Assembly: GCA_947650365.1 (NCBI GenBank)
Contig: OX393551.1
Coordinates: forward strand, 63,419,173 to 63,483,172
Length of the DNA: 64,000 bases
DNA from: Chamaelirium japonicum
Lineage: Eukaryota; Streptophyta; Magnoliopsida; Liliales; Melanthiaceae
Reading direction: 5' to 3'
Under the pieces are notes generated by a model, which saw only the letters and a list, made by a program, of their open reading frames with translations, had not been told where the DNA came from and searched no databases. Below, in pieces: positions 54,682 to 64,000 of this stretch. Position 1 is the first letter of the stretch; each line of letters begins with the position of its first letter. The position numbers were made by a program, and so were the translations under genes.

Positions 54682-57600
54682 GCTATGAGGGGTCCTACTA
54701 TTGTGGGATCATTATTCATGTAATAGATTATGAAAGGAGTCCGAATAGGGCTGACTCTAATTGATGAGGTCGTCTACTTTAAAAGGGGTACATCCAAGTA
54801 GGGCCCGCTCTAGTTGACAAAGTCGATAAAATTATAGGGGGTACATCTATATATAAAATGGCATAAATTTAACACCCACTTCTATGTGGCTAAAATATAA
54901 AGAGTCTCCTAGCTTGGAGGGATCCTACTTTTGTGGGATCCTGATTCATCTAGTAGATAACTAGTGGAGTTCAGGCGGGGCACATTCAAATTGATAAGGT
55001 TGACTATATTATAGGGGGATACATCTTTGTGTCAAATTGATAACTTTAATACCCACATCTGTATGGCCAAAATATAAAGAATTTTATAGCTATGAGAGGT
55101 TTTTTTATTATGGGATCCTTATTCATATATTAGATTAAGAGAGGGTCCAAATGGGGCCCACTCCAAATGACAAGGTCGACTAAATTATAAAGGGTACGTC
55201 TATATGTCAAAGGAGTGACTTTAGAATCTGTATTTATGTGACCAAAATATAAAGAGTCCAACAGTTATATGGGTACCCAATATTATGATATCCTTATTCA
55301 TATAGTAGATTATGAAAGGAGTCCTACTGGGCTCACTTTAATTGACAAGGATGACTACATTATCCAGTGTACACCTATGTGTCAAAGGGGTAATTTTAAC
55401 AACCACATCTGTATGGCCAAAATATAAAGAGTCTCATAGCTAGGTGGGGTCTCACTATTTTGAGATATTTATTCATATAGTAGATTATAAGAAGATTCTA
55501 AGTAGGGCCCACTCCGGTTGACCAAGTCAATAATTATAGGGGGTATATCTATGCGTAAAAGGGATGAGCTTAACACTCACATCTGTATGGGCAAAATATA
55601 AAAAGTCCCATAACTAGGTAGGGTCCCACTATTATAGGATTCAGATTTATATAGTAGATTATATAAGAATTCCAAGTGGGGTCGAGTCTAGTTAACCAGG
55701 GCGATAATATTATAAGGGGGTACTTCTTAGTGTCAAAAGGGTGACATTAACATCCACATCTGTATAGCCCAAATATAAAGTCCCATAGCTAGGAGTAGTC
55801 CCACTATTATAGGATCCTTATTTATGTGGGGCCCACTCAAGTTGATAATATCGACAACATTATAGGGGTTATTTCTAAACATTAATAAGGTAACTTTAAC
55901 ACTAGTATCTGGGTGGCCAAAATATAAAAAGTCCTATAGCTAGGAAAGGTCCCTATTATTATGAGATACTTATTCATATAATAGATTATGAAAAGAGTCC
56001 AATTATGTCCAACTCTACTTGACAAGGTCGATTACATTATAGTGGGGTACATCAATGTATCAAAGGGGTAACTTTAACACCTGTATCTGTATGGCCAAAA
56101 TATAAAGAATCCCATAGGTATGTATGGTCCCACTATTATAGGATTTTTATTCATGTAGTAGATTATGAGAGGAGTCCAAGAAGAACCTACTCTAGTTAAC
56201 AAGGTTTACTACCTTATAGGGGGTACTTCTATATGTCAAAAGAGTAACTTTAACACCCGTAACTGTGTGGCCAAAATATAAAGTCTCATAGCTAGGACGG
56301 GTCTTACTCTTGTGAGATCTTTATTTATATTCTAGATTAAGAAAGGAGTCCAAATGGGGCCCATTCCAATGTACAAGGTCTACTACATTACAAGGGGTAG
56401 ATCTATATGTCAAAAGGGTGAATTTAACACTCGTATTTATTTTTCCAAAATATAGAATTATATAGCTAGGAGGGGTCCTAATATTGTGGGATCATTATTC
56501 ATATATTAGATTACGAGAGGAGTTCAAGTGGAGCCCATTTAAGTTGATAAAGTCGACTATATCTTAGGGGGTATATCTTTGTATCAAATGGGTGACTTTA
56601 ATACCCGCATCTTTGTGGCCATAATATAAATAGTCTCATATCTAGGAGGGTACTATTTTTGGATCCTTATTCATATAGTAGATTACAAGAGTAGTAGAAG
56701 TCGGTCTCACTCTAGCTAATTTACAAAGACGACTACATTATAGAGGGTATATCAATATGGCAAAGGGGTAACTTTAACACCTGCATCTGAATGGCCGAAA
56801 TATAAAGAGTCATATAGCTAGTAGAGGTTCCATTTTTTTATGATCCTTATTCATGTAATATATTACAAAAATAGTCCAAGTGGGATCCACTCCTGTTAAT
56901 ATGGTCGACTATATTTGAGGGGAGTAAATCTTTGAGACAAAGTGGTGACTTTAATACTCGTATCTGTGTTGAAAAATATAAAGAGTCCTATTGCTAGGAG
57001 GTCCACTCTATTATGGGATCCTTGTTCATGTTGTAGATTACGAGAGAATTCCAAGTAGGGTCTACTCCAGTTGACATGTCAACTCTATTATAGGTAGTAC
57101 AACTATGTCTCTAAGGGGTGACTTTAACTCTTATATCTGTGTGGCTAAAATATAAAGAGTCTCATAACTAGATGGGGTCCCATTGTTGTGGGATCCTTAT
57201 TCATACAATAGATTATAAAATGAGTACAAATAGGTCTCATTATCTTATCGGAGATATATCTATGTATCAAAGGGGTAACTTTAGTACCTGTATCTGTGTG
57301 GCTAAAATATAAAGAGTCTCATAGCTAGGAGGGGTCCTATTATTATGGGATCCTTAATCATATAGTAAATTACGAGGGAAGTCCAAGTGGGTCCCACTCC
57401 AGTTCATATGATCGACTACATTATATGGGAGTACAACTATGTGTCAAAGGAGTGACTTTAACACCAGTATCTGTATTACCTAAATATTGAGTCCCATAGC
57501 CAAGAAGGGCCCTATTATTATGGGATCCTTAATCATATAGTAGATTACAAGAGAACTCCAAGTGGGTCCCACTTCAGTTAATACGATCTACTATATTATA

Positions 57601-58613
57601 GGTAGGTATATCTATGAGTCAAAAGAGTGACTTTCATATTGTAGATTTTTAGAAGAGTCCAAGTGGGGCCCACTCCAACTGATAAGATCAACTATATTAT
57701 AGAGGGGTACATCTATGTGTTAAACGTGTGACTTTAATACTCATATATGTATGACCAAAATATAAAGAGTCTTATAACTAGGAGCAAAGTAAAAAATCTT
57801 GAAAAATTTTGTGAAATATTATGAAATATCTAGGTTTTCCCAGACCATGGCATGAAGTTCCTATTTCGATATTGAATGGATTGGAAGTCACGATAATATC
57901 ATAATATTTTGCACGATATGTTTATCGGCACGAAATATCATGATTTATCGTGTTAAAACACACTAATTCATATAAATTTTCTAGAAATTTTGAGATATTT
58001 TAAAAACTTTCGAGATATTAGCTTCAAAATGTTGGAACTGACTAGTTATGAAAGGGGACTAGGGGTTTCACTCTTAGCAGCTTATTTATATATAATAATA
58101 TTCAATTAAATATCGTCTTACTTAACTTTTATTTTCTCCATTTACTTTAAGTTAATATATATAAATAAGCAAATACTCCCCATATGATTTCAATAAAAAT
58201 ATCAAAAAAATAAAAAACCAAGTGAATCAAAAAGTATACTTTTAGTTTTAGAAGGAAAAAATAGTTTTTTTGTTTTTCATAAAATTTGTATGTGGAGAAA
58301 AGTTGTTAAATCAACTCATTTTTAGCTCAAAACTACACAAGAATGTACAACTCACAAACTCAAATACATAATACATATTTTGTGAAGCTCTACACCCGTA
58401 GATATGGTACAAATATTATCTGAGTATTCCAAATTGTGTATATATATTTAGTTTATGACTATACAGAGATTCACTAAAAAATTCCATTAAAAAATAAGTA
58501 TTTCCATCATTTCAATAAAGTCACAATATTTTCACACTGTTGAAATATTTTCATAAAATATATCTTTATCCAGAGGGTCGAAAAATTGACCGAAATAGAA
58601 ATTTCGAACCTTG
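54682..58613. repeat. Higher-order repeat unit, type I (F to G)
   Basis: A 3932-bp unit collinear with 6758-10683 (3926 bp), including the GCTATGAGAGG variant about 410 bp from its start and the truncated monomer near 57630 before element G. Close equality of length at a distance of 48 kb indicates a common amplification event. Confidence 0.75.
57785..58613. mobile_element. hAT-like non-autonomous element, copy G
   Basis: 829 bp, starting CAAAGTAAAAAATCTTG and ending TTTCGAACCTTG. It lacks the nested MITE. The left terminus is slightly more diverged than in the other copies. Confidence 0.72.
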
Positions 58614-61600
58614 GCTATGAGGGGTCCTACTATTATGGGATCATTATTCTTGTAGTAGATTACAAGAAGAGTCCGAATAGGGCCGACTCTAGTTGACGAG
58701 GTCGTCTACTTTAAAGGGGGTACATCCAAGTAAGGCCTGCTCCAGTTCATAAGGTTGATAAAATTATAAAGGGTATATCTATATATAAAATGGTATGAAT
58801 TTAACACCCACTTCTGTGTAGCTAAAATATAAAAAGTTTTCTAGCTTGGAAGGGTCTTTTTTTTGTGGAATCCTTACTCACCTAGTAGATAACTAGAGCA
58901 GTTCAGGTGGAGCCCACCCAAATTGATAAGGTTGACTATATTATAGGGGGGTACATCTATGGGTCAAATTGGTAACTTTAATACCTGTATATGTATGGCC
59001 AAAATATAAAGAATTCCATAGCTATGAGAGGTTTCATTATTATGGGATCCTTATTCATATATTAGATTACGAGAGGAGTCCAAATGGGGCCCACTCCAAT
59101 TGACAAGGTCGATTAAATTATAGAGGGCACATCTATATGTCAAAGGGATAACTTTAGTATCCGTGTTTGTATGGCTAAAATATAGAGTCCCACAGTTAGA
59201 TCGGTACCTACTATTATGATATCCTTATTCATATAGTAGATTATGAAAAAAGTCCAACTTGGCCCACTTCAATTGACAAGGTCGATTACATTATACAGTG
59301 TATATCTATGTGTCAAAGGGGTAACTTTAAAAACAACATATGTATGGCCAAAATATAAAGAGTCTCATATATAGGTGAGTCTCACTATTGCGAGATATTT
59401 ATTCATATAGTAGATTATAAGAAGAGTCTAAGGAGGGCCCACTTTGGTTGACCAGGTCGATGATTATAGGGGGGTATATCTATGTGTCAAAGGGGTGACT
59501 TTAACACTTATATCTGTATGGGCAAATTATAAAAAATCCCATAACTAAGTAGGGTCCTACTATTGTAGGATTCTGATTTATGTAGTAGATTATATGAGAA
59601 GTCCAAGTGGGGCCGATTCTATTTAACTAGGGCAACAATATTATAATAGGGTACTTCTTAGTGTCAAAAGGGTGACATTAACATCCGCATCTGTAGGGCC
59701 CAAATATAAAGTCCCATAGCTAAAAGCGGCCCACTATTGTAGGATGCTTATTCATATGGGGCCCACTCAAGTTGACAATATCGACTACATTATAGGGGTT
59801 ACATCTATACATTAAATGGGTGACTTTGACATTAGTATCTAGGTAGCCAAAATATAAAAAGTCCTATAACTAGGAGAGGTCCCCATTATTCTGGGATACT
59901 TATTCATATAATAGATTATGAAAGGAGTCCAATTATGTCCAACTCTAGTTGACAATGTCGATTATATTATAGTGTGGTACATCAATGTATCAAAGGAGTA
60001 AATTTAACACTTATATCTATATGGCCAAAATATAAAGAATCCCATAGGTATGCAGGGTCCCACTATTATCGGATCCTTATTTATGTAGTAGATTACGAGA
60101 AGAGTCCAAGTAAAACCCGCTTTAGTTTACAAGGTTGACTACCTTATAGGGGGTACTTTTATATATCAAAGGAGTGCTTTAACAACCGTACGGGTCTTAC
60201 TATTGTGAGATCTTTATTTATATTCTAGTTTATGAGAGGAGTCCAAATAAGGCCCACTCTAGTGTACAAAGTCTACTATATTATAAGGGTTACATCTATA
60301 TTTCAAAGGGGTGACTTTAACATCCGTATTTATTTTTCCAAAATATAAAGTCATTTAGCTAGGAAGGGTCCTACTATTATGGGATCCTTATTTATATATT
60401 AGAGTATGAGAGAAGTTTTAGTGGAGCCCATTTAAGTTGATAAAGTCGACTAAATCATAAGGGGTATATCTTTGTGTTAAAGGAGTGACTTTAACATCCG
60501 CATCTGTATGGCCAAAATAAAAATAGTATCATATCTAGGAAGGTACTATTTTTGGATCCTCATATAGTAGATTACAAGAGCAGTACAAGTAGGGTCCACT
60601 CTAATTTACAAGGATGACTACATTGTAGAGGGTACATCTATATGGCAAAGGGGTAACTTTAATACCCACATCTGTGTGTCCAAAATATAAAGAGTCCCAT
60701 AGCTAGTAGAAGTTTCAATATTTTGCAATCCTTATTCATATAGTAGATTACGAAAGGAGTCCAAGTGGGTCCCACTCCAGTTAATATGGTCGACTATATT
60801 TGAAGGGGGTAAATCTTTGAGTCAAAGTGGTGACTTTAATACCTGTATCTGTGTTAAAAAATATAAATAGTCCTATTGCTTGGAGGTCCACTCTATTATG
60901 GGATCCTTATTTATGTGGTAGATTACGAGAGGATTCCAAGTGGGGCCTACTCCAGTTGACATGCCAACTCTATTATATATAATACATCTATGTCTCCAAG
61001 GGGTGAGTTTAACTTCTATATCTGTATGGCCAAAATATAAAGAGTCTCATAGCTAGGAGGGGTCTCATTGCTGTGGAATCCTTATTCATATAATAGATTA
61101 TAAAAGGAGTCCAAATGGGTCCCATTATATTATGGGGGGGTATATCTATATATCAAAGGGGTCTCATAGTTAGGAGAGGTTCTATTATTATGGGATCCTT
61201 AATCATATTGTAGATTACGAGAGGAGTCCAGGTGGGTCCCACATTAGTTCATTTGATCGACTATATTATAGGGGAGTATAACTATGTATCGAAGGGGTGA
61301 CTTTAACACCCATATCTGTATGACCAAAATATAGAGTCCCATAGCCAAGAGGGCCCCCACTATTATAGGATCTTTAATCATATAGTAGATTATGAGAGGA
61401 GTCCATATGGGTCCCACTTCAGTTGATATGATCTACTATATTATAGGTGGGTATATCTATATATCAAAATGGTGATTTTAAAACCCGCATCTGTGTAGCA
61501 AAAATATAAAGAATCACACAACTAGGAGGGTTCCTACTATTATGGGATTATTATTTATATAATAGATTACGAGGGGAGTCCAAATGAGGTTCACTCCAGT

Positions 61601-63529
61601 TGACAAGGTCGACTATAGTAAAGGAGGGTATATTTATATATCAAAGGGGTGACTTTAATACTCGTATTTGTGTAACAAAAATATAAAGAGTCCCATAACT
61701 TGGAGTGGTCCCACTATTATAGAATCCTTATTCATATAGTAGATTACAAGAGGAGCCTAAGTAGGTCCCTCTTCAGTTGGCAATGTCAACTACATTATAG
61801 GGGTCGGTACATCTATGCGTCACAGGGTGACTTTAACATCCGCATCTTTGTGGCTAAAATATAACATGACCCATAGTTAGGTGGGCTCCTACTATTATGG
61901 GATCTGTATTCATATAGTAGATTACGAGATGAGTCCAAGTAGGGGCCCACTCTAGTTAATAACTCGCCTTTATAATAAAGGGTACATATATATGTCAAAA
62001 GGATAAGTTTAACATACGTATCTATGTGGCCAAAATATAAAGAGTCTCATAGCTAGGAAGGGTACCACTATTGTGGTATACTTATTCATGTAGTAAATTA
62101 CGAGAGGAGTCCAAGTGAGACCCATTATAGTTGACAAGGTCGACTACATTATAGGGGGATATATCTATATATCAAATAGATGAGTTTAATACCTATATCT
62201 AAGAGGCAAAAATATAAATTCTCATAGCTAGAAGATATCCCACTATTATGGTATCCATATTCATGTAGTAGATTACCAGAAAAGTCAACATAGGTGCCAC
62301 TCCAGTTGACAAGGTCGATTATATTAAAATAGGGAAAATCTATATGAAAAGGGGGTGATTTAAACACCAGCATTTGTGTAACCAAAATATAATAGATTAC
62401 AAGTGTAGTCCAAATGGGGATTATTTTAGTTGATAAGATCGATAATATTATAGGGGTGTACATCGATGTAATAAAGATGTAACTTTAACACCCACATCTG
62501 TGTTGCCAAAAGATAAAAATTCTTAAAGTTAGGAGGGGTCCTACTATTATAGGATCCTTATTTTTATAGAAGAGTATAAGAGGAGTCCAAATGGGTCCAC
62601 TCTAGTTGACAAGGCCGTTGATATTATAGGATGTACATCTATGTGTCAAAGGGGTGATTTTAACACACGTATTTGTGTGGCCATAATATAAAGAGTCTCA
62701 TAGGTAGGAGGCGTCCAATTATTATTGGATCTTTATTTATATAATAGATTATAAGAGAATTCCAAAATGGGGCTACTCAAGTTTATAATATCAACTATAT
62801 TATTGGTGGATACATCTATGTGTCAAAAAGATAACTTAAACACCCGCATCTGAGTGGCCAAAATTTAAAGAGTATCATAGTTAAAAGAAGTCCCATTATT
62901 ATTGGATCCTTATTCATGTAGTATATTACGAATGGAGGCAAAGTAAGGCCCACAAGGGGGTATATCAATGTATAGTATATTATGAATGGAGTCAAAATGA
63001 GGCCCATAAGTATGTGTGGCAAAATATAAAGTATCCTACAGCTAGGAAGGGTTCCACTATTATGGGGTCCTTATTCATGTAGTAGATTACGAGATATGTC
63101 CAAGTGGGGTTACTCTATTTGACAAAGTTGACTATATTATAGCGGGGAACATCTGTATCAAATGGGTGACTTTAACACCCGTATCTATATGGAAAAAATA
63201 TAAAGAGTCATATACCTAGGAAGGGTTCTAATAATGTGGGATCCTTATTCATGTAGTAGATTACAAGAGGAGTCCAAGTGGGGCATAATCCAGTTGAAAA
63301 AGTCGATTATATTATAGAAGGTACATCTATATGTCAAATAGGTGCTTTTAATACCCGTATTTGTGTGCCCAAAAAATAAAGAGTCGTATTGCTATAGGGG
63401 GTCCCACTAGTAAGGAATCCTTATTCATATAGTAGATTACGAGAGCAGTGCATATGAGGCCACTCCAGTTGAAAAGATCAACTATATTACAGGAAGGAAC
63501 ATCTATGTATCAATGGGGTAACTTTAACA

Positions 63530-64000
63530 TGTTGGAAACAAATTAGAGGCGCAACGGAAGTCGGACTCGATCTTAGGATCGATAAGGTGTGCGATACATT
63601 TTTAAAATTTTCTTAAGAAATAATCATATGCGCAAGATAAAATAAAATGCAAACGAACCCCTATGGTCATCTATCGAAACACACCATAAAAATTATGTAT
63701 GTAATTCAATAGATCTAGGGTTTAGTTTATTATACCTCCATGCGGGATTTAGCACCGCGATGTTAATCTTCCAAGTTGATGATGAGGGAAGTATCCACGT
63801 GCGTAGGAGAAGCCTCGTTCTTCTTCGGGTACACCCGATCTCGCGAATCGACCCGGATCCTTGCACTCCAATCTCTGAGTGCTTTGGAGTGCAAGCTTTC
63901 TCTTCTTCTTTATCACACACACTCTATGAGGAGAATAAGATGAGATAAAGAAGATTTTCTCGTCACACCCTTAGGTCAAAACCAAAGAGTGAGAGAGATA
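63530..64000 (-). mobile_element. Partial copia-type LTR at the window edge
   Basis: The satellite stops at ACTTTAACA and a new sequence begins TGTTGGAAACAAATTAGAGG. It resembles the left side of the LTR at 31031 in its first bases and in scattered later blocks (for example CGAACCCCTA and CACCGCGA) but is clearly a different family. By analogy the element reads on the - strand. The rest lies outside the window, so neither its completeness nor its target duplication can be judged. Confidence 0.65.

Larger units (their letters stand above)
50458..63344. repeat. Super-repeat of about 12.9 kb containing elements F and G
   Basis: From one marker monomer to the next. It contains about 3.4 kb of type II satellite, element F, a complete 3.93-kb type I unit ending in element G, and about 4.7 kb more satellite. 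The same order occurs from position 1 through elements A, B and C to 27121 if the LARD-like insertion is ignored, but with one extra type I unit. Confidence 0.6.
40953..63529. repeat. Satellite array block 3
   Basis: Continuation of the same 176-bp satellite in the same orientation, roughly 105 monomers. It contains hAT-like copies D-G, truncated marker monomers and both types of higher-order unit. Apart from these mobile elements no gene or RNA is visible. Confidence 0.95.

Overview
The window is heterochromatic DNA from a flowering plant. Three things indicate this: long arrays of a diverged tandem satellite with a monomer of about 176 bp, plant-type LTR retrotransposons primed by initiator-methionine tRNA, and small non-autonomous hAT-like and foldback DNA elements. 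The species cannot be named from the sequence. I find no host protein-coding gene, tRNA, rRNA or CRISPR array. A pericentromeric or centromeric location is plausible but unproven.

Layout: (1) 1-14640, satellite with three copies (A-C) of an approximately 0.83-kb hAT-like element built into higher-order repeats. (2) 14646-26285, an LTR element on the + strand with 4.5-kb LTRs and a 2.6-kb interior without recognisable coding. It resembles a large retrotransposon derivative (LARD) and is flanked by the 5-bp duplication AGATG. (3) 26286-31030, satellite again, carrying a 390-bp foldback element inside a greatly expanded AT microsatellite. (4) 31031-40952, a Ty1/copia element on the - strand with 2.3-kb LTRs, flanked by CAAAA, with decayed gag and pol. 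(5) 40953-63529, satellite with four more copies (D-G) of the hAT-like element. Copy D carries a second, nested hAT-type MITE and copy E carries a truncated version of the same insertion. (6) 63530-64000, the start of another copia-type LTR, cut by the window edge.

The interest lies in how the array evolved. The hAT-like element entered one monomer, became part of a repeat unit of about 3.9 kb and was amplified with it. A later MITE insertion dates one round of duplication. The LTR elements arrived last and still have clear target duplications, and uninterrupted paralogous sites for them remain elsewhere in the window. Two further observations deserve testing. Each monomer carries a short dyad whose two arms often appear to change together. 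The four youngest insertions all fall in the same 36-bp part of the 176-bp monomer.

All identifications were made by reading. Alignments were done by eye on sampled stretches, so percentages and ages are approximate.
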